DNA from: an uncultured Lachnospiraceae bacterium
Lineage (GTDB): Bacteria; Bacillota; Clostridia; Lachnospirales; Lachnospiraceae
Assembly (NCBI GenBank): GCA_910578335.1
Contig: CAJTPU010000003.1
Coordinates: 115,311-179,310, forward strand
DNA: 64,000 bases
Direction of reading: 5' to 3'
The notes under the pieces were generated by a model that was not told where the DNA came from, made no database searches, and saw only the letters and a list, made by a program, of their open reading frames with translations. This document shows, one piece after another, positions 51,620 through 59,182 of this stretch (the stretch's first letter is position 1; each line of letters opens with the position of its first letter). A program made the position numbers and the translations under genes.

Positions 51620-52094
51620 TTTGTTTCATCTCCTCCACGATTTTCCTTTTTCCCCGATAGAAATTGACACGCGCCCAGTTTTCGCTTTTTCCCAGTATCT
51701 CGCCCACCTGCGCAAAGGACAGGTTTCCCACAAGGCGAAGATACATCACTTCCCTGACAGGTTCCTTCAACGCATGTATATAGCGCAGAATTTCCACACT
51801 GTCCCACTGCACCAGCAATTCACCTTCGACTGCACGAAAGCCCTGCAGCTTTGCCTTTTCCAGCCCTTCATGCTTTTTCGTGTCCCGCAGGTATTTCAGC
51901 CATAAATTCTGGGCAATGCCGCAAAGCCATGTCAAAACGCTGCTCTGCCCGCGAAAATGCCGGATACCCTGTACTGCCTGAAAAAAGGTTTCTTGCGTCA
52001 GTTCCTCCGCAAGATTTGCATTTTCGGTTTTTCCAAGCAAAAACAGATAGACCTTCTGGGAATATTTTTGATATATTTCATCCAGCGGTTCCAT
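51612..52094 (-). CDS. ECF sigma factor 1
   Basis: A 160-residue sigma-70 family ECF factor. Region 2 is at ~8-75 (AEELTQETFFQAVQGI, VLTWLCGIAQNLWLKYL) and region 4 at ~105-155 (LKEPVREVMYLRLVGNLSFAQVGEILGKSENWARVNF). AAAGGAGG lies before the ATG at 52094. The upstream DNA has a TGTAAC (52140-52145) that could be part of an autoregulated ECF promoter, but the -10 partner is unclear. Confidence 0.92.
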   Translation of the reverse strand: MEPLDEIYQKYSQKVYLFLLGKTENANLAEELTQETFFQAVQGIRHFRGQSSVLTWLCGIAQNLWLKYLRDTKKHEGLEKAKLQGFRAVEGELLVQWDSVEILRYIHALKEPVREVMYLRLVGNLSFAQVGEILGKSENWARVNFYRGKRKIVEEMKQNE

Positions 52095-52186
52095 GACTAT
52101 CCTCCTTTCTATCAGGTTAGTTCCGAGGAGGCATAATTTGTTACACTTTTTTTATTTTAAAACAGATTTTTTCATTCCCCTGTTTT

Positions 52187-52801
52187 TTACAATACATTAT
52201 CCAACACAAAGCGGATTTCAGGAATACTCTCCATCAGTTTAAAATAGTGCTGTTCCGTTTCCGGATTTGACGGGTCCCACTGCACATCCGTAACGTCTAT
52301 CAGAATATAATTGGTGTTCCGGTTGGAAAAAAGATACCGGTACGGAATAGCGCCGTCAAATACATTTTCCTCTTCTAACTCTTCCGCCGTCATCGGTCTG
52401 CCACCGTACGCCCCAATAAAGAAAAGCGTCCCAAAATCCGACCATTCGCCGCCCTGCCCGTGAATGGTGCTGTCATAAAACGCATAGGAATATCCCCCTT
52501 CCATCTCGCTTACCTCAACCGTATAGCCATCCTTCCACGCCTCGGGCAAAATCATCGTCAAACCGATTTCCTCCAAAAATACCGTCTCCGGTCCTTCCAC
52601 AGTCTTTTTGGGTTCTTTTGCAGACACCGCCGTCCCCGCGGCAAAGCTGCACACCATCAGAAGCAATGCTGCAGCACACAGCGAAAGCCTCCTTATCAGC
52701 TTGTTTCTTCTTTTCGCTCCATAATTGGGAATATTCTGCGCCTGCTGCACCAGACGGTCGTCCATATTGCCGATTCTTTCTGCCATTTTTCTGCTATTCA
52801 T
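52187..52801 (-). CDS. Single-pass membrane protein, probable regulator of ECF sigma factor 2
   Basis: A 204-residue protein with a ~38-residue basic cytoplasmic N-terminus, one membrane helix (~40-61) and an extracytoplasmic domain (LPEAWKDGYTVEVSE, YRYLFSNRNTNYILIDV). It is encoded right after an ECF sigma gene with a four-base overlap, the usual place of an anti-sigma factor. No zinc-finger or other known anti-sigma motif is recognisable. Confidence 0.6.
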   Translation of the reverse strand: MNSRKMAERIGNMDDRLVQQAQNIPNYGAKRRNKLIRRLSLCAAALLLMVCSFAAGTAVSAKEPKKTVEGPETVFLEEIGLTMILPEAWKDGYTVEVSEMEGGYSYAFYDSTIHGQGGEWSDFGTLFFIGAYGGRPMTAEELEEENVFDGAIPYRYLFSNRNTNYILIDVTDVQWDPSNPETEQHYFKLMESIPEIRFVLDNVL

Positions 52802-53355
52802 ACTGCAATGCCCTCCTTTTCCAGATAATCCCGCAGCTTTCCGCGCATCCGAAACAGGACGGACTTCACCCTGCTCTTCTGAAATCCTGTCTGTCTGCTG
52901 ATTTCTTCTATCGAATCAAAATACCAGTAACGACGTATAAAAATATTCCTCTTCTCTTCCTCCTGTTTCCATAGAAAGTCGCTGATGGCACGCTCTATCT
53001 CCTTTTCCATCAATTCCGACTCCACCGACTCCCTGCCCGATACACAATCCGCCAGCTCTTCCAGCGAACACACTGCTTTGGGGTTTCGCTTTTCTGCAGT
53101 CAGATAATCAAACCTGTTCAATGCAAGATTTCTTGTAATCCGGCTGATAAATGCTGAAAATTTGTCCGGCTGGCGCGGCGGTATCACATTCCAGCACGCC
53201 AGATAAGTATCATTGACGCATTCCTCGCAGTCTTCGGGGCTGACCAGAATATGCTTCGCCACATAGCCGCACAGCTTACCGTACTTTGCATCTGTTTCCT
53301 GTATTGCAGCTTCGTTCCGCTGCCAGTACATCTCAATAATTTCCCTGTCGTCCAT
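52798..53355 (-). CDS. ECF sigma factor 2
   Basis: A 185-residue ECF sigma factor: region 2 (ILVSPEDCEECVNDTYLACW, FISRITRNLALNRF) and region 4 (IFIRRYWYFDSIEEISRQTGFQKSRVKSVLFRMR). The start is the ATG at 53355, nine bases after AAAGGA; a longer reading adds 14 residues. It is unrelated in detail to ECF sigma factor 1 less than 1 kb away. It overlaps its putative regulator. Confidence 0.9.
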   Translation of the reverse strand: MDDREIIEMYWQRNEAAIQETDAKYGKLCGYVAKHILVSPEDCEECVNDTYLACWNVIPPRQPDKFSAFISRITRNLALNRFDYLTAEKRNPKAVCSLEELADCVSGRESVESELMEKEIERAISDFLWKQEEEKRNIFIRRYWYFDSIEEISRQTGFQKSRVKSVLFRMRGKLRDYLEKEGIAV

Positions 53356-53468
53356 CACATCATTTCCTTTCTGTGACTCATAACTCTGCCACCTCATAAT
53401 TTGATAAGTATTCCAAAAAGCCTTTTCATTTTATAAGTAGGCTTTTAGGACGGACAGGTTGCGCTCCC

Positions 53469-53807
53469 CTATGATTTTTCCCAAATCTCCGGAAAATGCT
53501 TCTGCAAAAAGACGCTCATCGGATGCGCCGGCTGCTTTGCCCCCCTTACATTGCGGCACTCATAAAGATACCCCCGCTTCCCTTTGTAAATATCGGCAAA
53601 CGCATTTTCATAATATTCGGAAAAGACCACTGCTTTCCCCTGAAAGCCATAGGGATAAAAGCTAAATGGCTTCGGCACCGGCTTGACCGCGTAGAGCATC
53701 GCCACCAGAGGATTGTCCGCAAAATATAAATAGGGTCTGCCATGCTCCGATAAAAAAGGCTTTAACTCTCTCAGCCCTTCCAGCGGACTTCCATGATACA
53801 AAATCAT
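53469..53807 (-). CDS. Uncharacterised 112-residue protein (YHGS-type)
   Basis: Starts MILYHGSPLEGLRELKP and continues PYLYFADNPLVAMLYAV. This order (YHGS, then YxYFxDN with a nearby A-x-x-Y) faintly recalls ADP-ribosyltransferase-fold proteins, but no catalytic set can be assigned. GGAGGATTTAT precedes the ATG at 53807. It begins 14 bases after the ogt gene, in the same direction. Confidence 0.6.
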   Translation of the reverse strand: MILYHGSPLEGLRELKPFLSEHGRPYLYFADNPLVAMLYAVKPVPKPFSFYPYGFQGKAVVFSEYYENAFADIYKGKRGYLYECRNVRGAKQPAHPMSVFLQKHFPEIWEKS

Positions 53808-53821
53808 ATAAATCCTCCATC

Positions 53822-54304
53822 TCACGAAACAGATTTTTTCCTTTCCAACTCTAACAGGAATCTTTTTACCTCCATGCCGCAGGCAAATCCGTCGATGCTC
53901 CCGTCCTTATGTATTACCCTGTGGCAGGGAACCAGAATCAGAATCGGGTTTTTGCCGTTCGCCTGCCCCACTGCCCGAACTGCCTTCGGGCTGCCGATGC
54001 CTGCAGCAATATCCGCATAGCTTCTGGTTTCACCGTAAGGTATTTGCAAAAGCGCCTTCCAGACCCGCTGCTGAAACGCCGTGCCCTCCCACGCAAGAGG
54101 CAAATCAAATTTCTCACGTTTACCTGCAAAATACTCCATAAGCTGTCGGCGCGCCTCACTTAACAAGCCGCAAGGCGGCTCTTGATTCTGCAGCGCCGCT
54201 TCGGCGCCTTCTCCCTGCAGCAGACAAAGCCCTGTTACAAAACCATTGTTCCCACGGATTTTCAATATCCCTATGGGACTTTGTAAAAAACAAACATGTT
54301 CCAT
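53822..54304 (-). CDS. ogt: Methylated-DNA--protein-cysteine methyltransferase
   Basis: A 160-residue O6-alkylguanine repair protein. It transfers the alkyl group to Cys127 in the motif ILVPCHRVI. GTAFQQRVWKALLQIPYGET and SPKAVRAVGQANGKNP are the helix-turn-helix and Asn-hinge regions. The ATG at 54304 is six bases after GGAG; the longer reading is rejected. It belongs to a run of small genes on the minus strand. Confidence 0.95.
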   Translation of the reverse strand: MEHVCFLQSPIGILKIRGNNGFVTGLCLLQGEGAEAALQNQEPPCGLLSEARRQLMEYFAGKREKFDLPLAWEGTAFQQRVWKALLQIPYGETRSYADIAAGIGSPKAVRAVGQANGKNPILILVPCHRVIHKDGSIDGFACGMEVKRFLLELERKKSVS

Positions 54305-54333
54305 TTTAAACTCCATACGCACTTTCAAAAGCG

Positions 54334-54552
54334 CTAATATTCCTTTCCGATTTCCTCCTCCAGGATGCCGTACCGCTGCCGGAAAGCTTCCATATCCTTG
54401 TGATTCTTTATCAGCATCACCTCTTCAAACCTGCCGGTACGGACATCCTTAAAGCCTGCTACCTGCTCGCCCGTACAGATACTGGCGCGAATTACAGGCT
54501 TGCAATTCTCTTTATCATACTCCTCTGTTTTGATTTTCCTTCTGCCAAACAT
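54334..54552 (-). CDS. Conserved hypothetical small protein
   Basis: A 72-residue protein, start MFGRRKIKTEEYDKE, with the segment KPVIRASICTGEQVAGFKD. Similar short proteins occur in Clostridia without an assigned role. GGAG lies seven bases before the ATG. Located between a GNAT gene and ogt with short gaps, so probably co-transcribed. Confidence 0.65.
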   Translation of the reverse strand: MFGRRKIKTEEYDKENCKPVIRASICTGEQVAGFKDVRTGRFEEVMLIKNHKDMEAFRQRYGILEEEIGKEY

Positions 54553-54596
54553 CCCGCCGCTCCTTCCCCGAAAGCCGTTCTTCCGGCTTTCTTTTC

Positions 54597-55103
54597 TCAC
54601 TTGCGTAACAGTGCATACATTTTCATATCCAGCACTTTGCCGTTTTTTACCGCATTGCTGTACAGAATGCCTTCCAACTGAAAGCCTGCCTTTTCCAGCA
54701 CGCGGCAGGAAGCAGTATTTTGTGCAAAAGGCTCCGCGAATATGCGGATAATGTCCGTATGCTCAAATATATACCGGCAGACCTGTTGTACCGCGCTTGT
54801 CCCCATCCCTTTTCCCCAATAGGGTTCCCCGATATAATACCCCATTTCTGCCGTCCTGAAGTGAATGTTGCCGCACCGAAAGACACCGATGCTTCCAATT
54901 ACCCTGCCGTCCATTGTAATCGCAAACGCAAAGGTTTCCGTTTTATCCGCCGCCCGCATCGCTGTGATATATTCCGCTGCATCCTTTGGGGTGTACGGAT
55001 ACGGAAGACCATCCCGCAGATTATCCAGTATTTTTTTGTTATTCAACAGTTTTGCCAAAGCTTCTGCATCCGCCGGCTCCCATTCCCTTATTCTGCACTC
55101 CAT
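54597..55103 (-). CDS. GNAT acetyltransferase (RimJ/RimL-like)
   Basis: A 168-residue acetyltransferase. The acetyl-CoA loop is GYYIGEPYWGKGMGTSAV; FAEPFAQNTASCRVLEKAGF is the typical C-terminal RimJ/RimL block. The substrate may be a protein N-terminus or a small amine. The ATG at 55103 is seven bases after AAAGGAG; the earlier ATG leaves one base. Confidence 0.9.
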   Translation of the reverse strand: MECRIREWEPADAEALAKLLNNKKILDNLRDGLPYPYTPKDAAEYITAMRAADKTETFAFAITMDGRVIGSIGVFRCGNIHFRTAEMGYYIGEPYWGKGMGTSAVQQVCRYIFEHTDIIRIFAEPFAQNTASCRVLEKAGFQLEGILYSNAVKNGKVLDMKMYALLRK

Positions 55104-55187
55104 TGACATTCTCCTTTCCTTCATTCTGACAGGCTTATTTTACCACATCAGCAACAACTCTTCTATCAGAATTTATCTACAGAAAAA

Positions 55188-57203
55188 TTACCCGCACGGA
55201 TAAAATTCATGCGTGCAAATAACAGAATAGTCCCCCTCCGCGCCATGCACCACCCTTTCTTCCGTGCCTACATGTTCGCCGCACACCCAGTAAGAGCCGT
55301 CTGCTTTCCTAATCACCATATTGTCTAAAAGCCTCGGATAAATATCGTCAAACTCTGCAATGGTTTCGTATTTTGCATACCGCAAATCTCCCCTCCACGC
55401 CATAGCCAAATCGTCTGCCTCCGGCTGCTGCCATGAGTCTGCGGCAATGTCTGTCCAGACCATAACGACGTCCTCTGCAACCATAGCCGGCTCACCCACC
55501 ACAGTAAGGTCCGCAACGCCGCAATTTCCGGCGCCATTATATCCCCAGGTCCACACCGTCCCGTCCTGCAGCAATGCCGCATGATGAAACCAGCCGCCTG
55601 TAACCAGCACCGCATTTTCCAGAATCTTTGTAGGCTTTGCCACAAAATATACATTGTGCGAAGCATAATTGCCCTCTGCATAAATTGTGCCCCATATCCA
55701 CACAGACCCGTCTTCCTTCAGGCTGACAATATCATCTCTGCCGCAGCTTGCATAAATCACATCTTCCATAAGCAAAACCGGCGCTGCCGCCACATCTTCT
55801 TCCCCGTTCACTCTCTGCCGCCAGTCAAATGTATCATGCTGCTGCAATGCCCCGCATCCGGCATTTCCCATACCGTATAATTGGTGTTCCTTTGTGAGAA
55901 AAATGACAAAGCCTGTCTGTGAATAATCCACATGAATGACATTCTCCGCAATTTTTACCATATCCTCATGAAAGTCATAATCCTGTGTTCCCTGACCAAG
56001 CTGCCCGTATTCATTTCTTCCGCACCCCCATAATACACTTTCTTCGTCAATATAATAGAGATTGGACGGGTCCCCCTTATGCGTAATATAATGTTCCGTA
56101 ATATCTAAAGAGACCGTTAACTGCTCCGACTCACCATGCTCCTTTGACGTTTTCCGATTCTCACCTGCATTCACCTCATTTTCAGGGCGCACTTCTATGT
56201 CTGAAGCAGAAGTTTTACGGGTAGACGCCAGACATACAATGAGCACGGCAACTCCGGCAAGCAAAACTGCCAGCACGCCTTTTTTTCTCCTCCTGAATGC
56301 CGCCAGATTCTGAATTCTTTCCTTTGTGTTTCCTTCCCCAAAATGCATCGTCATGCCGCGAATCATACGGCGCTGTGTGGAAAGAGCCAGCAGGGAAGCA
56401 GAATAGTCTGCCTTGACGGCTTCTCCCAGCTTTTTGATAACCGCTTCGTCGCAGCTCATTTCCATATCTTTGCAAAAAAGAAAAAACGCAATCCACACCA
56501 GCGGATTGAACCAGTGAATACAAAGCGCAGCAAATGCCACCGGTTTTACAATATTATCCAGCCGTCTGATATGAAGCTTTTCATGCAAAATAATATACTC
56601 CTGTTCCTGCCCGTCCAATCCCTCCGGTAAATATATTCTGGGATGGATTATGCCCATTACAAACGGAGGGATTGCTTTATCCGTCATATAAATGTTTTCT
56701 TTCAGAGGAATGGCGGTCGACACCCGGCGGCGTATTTTTACAAAAGATACGGCGCAGTACAAAAACATAAACCCGGTTCCTGCCGCCCACACGTATTTTC
56801 CAAACAAAAAAAACAACGCCTGCCACGAAGTTTCCGCAGCCTTGTCATTTCCCTCCTGCAGAAATGGGATATCCGTTATCTGCTCTGTTTCCGGCATATT
56901 CGCTGTTTTATCGTCCGGGTACGGAATGGTAAGTCCGTCAGGCAGCAATGCATCCTGCCCCTTTGCCGCAATATCTTCTTTTGACATATCCGCATAAAAT
57001 ACAGGCTTTATGCCCGGTATCGGACTGATTTGGGATTCCCATGCAGCCGGACAGAAAAGCCTGAATAAAACAATACTCCAAAGCAGACAGGATATATACT
57101 TCGGAAATCTTTTCAATAGCATACGCACAATACATACAATCACAATAATGATACCTGCCGCCCGGCTCATACCGATTATCTGCAGAAAAATCCGTTCCAG
57201 CAT
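55188..57203 (-). CDS. M56 (BlaR1-like) sensor fused to an extracellular RCC1-like propeller, module 3
   Basis: A 671-residue sensor-protease. Helices near 12-30, 38-52 and 130-152 precede the cytoplasmic zinc protease with ILHEKLH (His207, Glu208, His211) and CKDMEMSCDEAVIKK. The last helix is ~308-327. From ~375 the extracytoplasmic part shows RCC1-type blades: VLWGCGRNEYGQLGQG, QLYGMGNAGCGALQ, SVWIWGTIYAEGNY and TVWTWGYNGAGNCG. This replaces the penicillin-binding domain of true BlaR1. The start is four bases after the blaI stop. Confidence 0.82.
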   Translation of the reverse strand: MLERIFLQIIGMSRAAGIIIVIVCIVRMLLKRFPKYISCLLWSIVLFRLFCPAAWESQISPIPGIKPVFYADMSKEDIAAKGQDALLPDGLTIPYPDDKTANMPETEQITDIPFLQEGNDKAAETSWQALFFLFGKYVWAAGTGFMFLYCAVSFVKIRRRVSTAIPLKENIYMTDKAIPPFVMGIIHPRIYLPEGLDGQEQEYIILHEKLHIRRLDNIVKPVAFAALCIHWFNPLVWIAFFLFCKDMEMSCDEAVIKKLGEAVKADYSASLLALSTQRRMIRGMTMHFGEGNTKERIQNLAAFRRRKKGVLAVLLAGVAVLIVCLASTRKTSASDIEVRPENEVNAGENRKTSKEHGESEQLTVSLDITEHYITHKGDPSNLYYIDEESVLWGCGRNEYGQLGQGTQDYDFHEDMVKIAENVIHVDYSQTGFVIFLTKEHQLYGMGNAGCGALQQHDTFDWRQRVNGEEDVAAAPVLLMEDVIYASCGRDDIVSLKEDGSVWIWGTIYAEGNYASHNVYFVAKPTKILENAVLVTGGWFHHAALLQDGTVWTWGYNGAGNCGVADLTVVGEPAMVAEDVVMVWTDIAADSWQQPEADDLAMAWRGDLRYAKYETIAEFDDIYPRLLDNMVIRKADGSYWVCGEHVGTEERVVHGAEGDYSVICTHEFYPCG

Positions 57204-57207
57204 ATAT

Positions 57208-57567
57208 TCACCCCCTCATAGAGTCAATGATTTTTTGTACTTCATCCACTTCCTTATCCGTAAGTTTCTTTCTTGTTCCAAACGCTGCCAAGAAAGCAGG
57301 CAGAGAACCGCCAAAGGTTTCTTCCACATACAACTCGCTGTGACGCGCATAAAACGCCTCTCTGGATAGCAGGGAAGTAACGGTTCCATTCTGATTTTGA
57401 AACAATCCCCTCTCGCAAAGTCTCTTTAACACCGTAAATGCAGTCGTCTTTTTCCACTCAAATGCCTGATTTGCCAGCTTCGCCAAATCGCCGGACGAAA
57501 CAGGCTCGTTATCCCAAATCATATCGGCAAATTTTGCCTCCGCAGTACCCATTCTCAATTCTCGCAT
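57208..57567 (-). CDS. BlaI/MecI-family transcriptional repressor, module 3
   Basis: A 119-residue repressor, similar to module 1 (FEWKKTTAFTVLKRLCERGLF, YVEETFGGSLPAFLAAF). GGAGG lies six bases before the ATG. Its promoter region has TACA/TGTA-type boxes that resemble classical BlaI/MecI sites. Divergent from the AraC/GyrI gene. Confidence 0.92.
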   Translation of the reverse strand: MRELRMGTAEAKFADMIWDNEPVSSGDLAKLANQAFEWKKTTAFTVLKRLCERGLFQNQNGTVTSLLSREAFYARHSELYVEETFGGSLPAFLAAFGTRKKLTDKEVDEVQKIIDSMRG

Positions 57568-57584
57568 ACTGTCCCTCCGCCATT

Positions 57585-57635
57585 CTACATTTTGTAGTAT
57601 ATTTTTATGTTACAGTTTGTAGAATGCAATGTCAA
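57585..57635 (-). promoter_or_regulatory. Promoter and operators of BlaI module 3
   Basis: Minus-strand TTGACA (57630-57635), 17-base spacer and TAACAT (57607-57612). Two dyads: TACAGTTTGTA (57611-57621) within the spacer and CTACATTTTGTAG (57585-57597) downstream of the start. TACA...TGTA is the classical BlaI half-site arrangement. Confidence 0.8.
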
Positions 57636-57725
57636 GGTATTTTTATCCGCACAGAGCCAAAAATAAGAGGAAGAGTGAGAAAATATCTGCTAAAATAATA
57701 GTAGTCAAACTGAAGGGAAACAAAC

Positions 57726-58589
57726 ATGGAATGGAATGAAAAACTACAAGTTATTATTGATTATGTCGAAAATCGTTTACAGCGAAAAGAAGAATTGATT
57801 GACAGTGAAGAAATTGCAAAAATGGCGGAATGTTCTTTTGGCTTTTTTCAGAAGGTATTTTCATACATGAACGGTATCAGCTTTGCTGAATATATTCGCT
57901 CACGCAAATTGACTTTAGCCGGGTATGATTTGAAAAGCACAGATTTAAAAGTAATTGATATAAGCTACAAATATGGTTATGATTCTCCTACATCATTTAC
58001 AAAAGCATTTCAACTTTTTCATGGAGTATCACCGAGAGAAGCACGGAATCGGAACGTTGTCTTAAAAGTTGTTCCCAAAATGCAGCTATTAGAACGCCAT
58101 GAATATTCGTGGCGTCTTGCACAAAAGGACGGTTTTCGATTAGTGGGAAAGAGTATCCTTGTGTCTTGCGAAAATAATCTTCATTTTAAAAAAATACCGG
58201 AGTTTTGGAATGAATGTCAGCGCAATGGTGTTTTTGCAAAATTAATTTCTCTGGATACTGCCGTCCCAAAAGGGATATTTGGTCTGTTTGGCTCTTATGA
58301 TAAGCAATTGAACGAAATCGTATATTCCATTATGGCTGTATCTGACGAAGAGCCGCCGCAGGGTTTTACCGAAATCAATATTCCAAATGCTACATGGGCA
58401 ATTTTTGATTGCAAAGGTTCCGTTCCGCAGGCAATACAAAAAGGCTGGCAATATCTTAACGAAGAATGGCTTGTCAAATATCCGTTTCAACATGCACAAT
58501 GCCCGGAATTAGAATGGTACAGTAATGGAAATGTATATGATGACAACTATTTAAGCCAAATATGGATACCCATTACAGAGGAGGAATAA
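57726..58589 (+). CDS. AraC-family regulator with a GyrI-like effector domain
   Basis: A 287-residue protein. The N-terminal ~110 residues are an AraC-type double helix-turn-helix (CSFGFFQKVFSYMNG, SYKYGYDSPTSFTKAFQLFHG). The C-terminal ~160 residues match GyrI/SbmC-like domains (RLVGKSI, PQGFTEINIPNATWAIFDC, ELEWYS) that bind small hydrophobic ligands. AAGGGA is seven bases before the ATG. The next gene starts four bases after its stop. Lower GC than the neighbouring minus-strand genes. Confidence 0.9.
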   Translation: MEWNEKLQVIIDYVENRLQRKEELIDSEEIAKMAECSFGFFQKVFSYMNGISFAEYIRSRKLTLAGYDLKSTDLKVIDISYKYGYDSPTSFTKAFQLFHGVSPREARNRNVVLKVVPKMQLLERHEYSWRLAQKDGFRLVGKSILVSCENNLHFKKIPEFWNECQRNGVFAKLISLDTAVPKGIFGLFGSYDKQLNEIVYSIMAVSDEEPPQGFTEINIPNATWAIFDCKGSVPQAIQKGWQYLNEEWLVKYPFQHAQCPELEWYSNGNVYDDNYLSQIWIPITEEE

Positions 58590-58592
58590 AAC

Positions 58593-59099
58593 ATGGTACA
58601 TTTAGTTTATTGCGACAACGCAGGTAAAAAAGGGGAAAAAGTATTAGATAAAATTTTAGCGGGAACAAAGACAATGATTGTGCGCGGAGCGGCTGGAAGA
58701 AAAATTCCCCACAGCAGAGTTTTTGAGGGGGAACGCCTGTATTTCATCGAAAAAGGAAGTGCAGAAATAAAGACCACCGCTACTGTGAAGGAAGTACAAA
58801 ACTTTGTAAAACTATCTGACGAAGAAATTACAAAAATTCTGACGGATAATCAGGGCAAATTAAACTTATCGGATAAGCAAAGCATACGGTGGCACAAAAA
58901 ATGTCTGTGCTTAGTGGAATTTGAAAATGTCAGGGAAATACCAGCCCTTGCTTTTGAACATCAGGGAAATATGGACGATTGGCTTATTTTAGAAAAAATT
59001 GAAGATGTTTTAGCAGGCACAAGCATTCCATACAATTACAGCAAATCAACTTTGTCCGCTATGCATTCCGGAAATGATTTCGACGGAAAAACGCCTTGA
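58593..59099 (+). CDS. ASCH/PUA-like domain protein
   Basis: A 168-residue protein. KVLDKILAGTKTMIVRGAAGRK, RVFEGERLYFIEKG and NMDDWLILEKI suggest an ASCH-type (PUA-like) RNA-binding or nucleotide-binding fold. Function unknown. It is translated from GGAGG in the last codons of the AraC/GyrI gene, so the two form an operon. Confidence 0.65.
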   Translation: MVHLVYCDNAGKKGEKVLDKILAGTKTMIVRGAAGRKIPHSRVFEGERLYFIEKGSAEIKTTATVKEVQNFVKLSDEEITKILTDNQGKLNLSDKQSIRWHKKCLCLVEFENVREIPALAFEHQGNMDDWLILEKIEDVLAGTSIPYNYSKSTLSAMHSGNDFDGKTP

Positions 59100-59126
59100 A
59101 TCCCCGGCTCTTACAACATCTAAGAC

Positions 59127-59169
59127 AGAATGGCAATCCGGCTTCCTAAAACAGCCGGATTGCCATTCT
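59127..59169. terminator. Strong hairpin between convergent genes
   Basis: A perfect 17-base-pair stem, 59127-59143 with 59153-59169 (AGAATGGCAATCCGGCT and its complement), between the ASCH gene and the GH5 gene. It lacks a clean T run but is ideally placed to end transcripts from both sides. Confidence 0.6.
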
Positions 59170-59182
59170 ATGATAATTCGTT

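Noticed and set aside
52120..52145. Autoregulated ECF promoter upstream of ECF sigma factor 1
   Set aside because: TGTAAC and CGGAAC are present on the minus strand but only 14 bases apart, shorter than usual for ECF promoters. Not listed as a feature.
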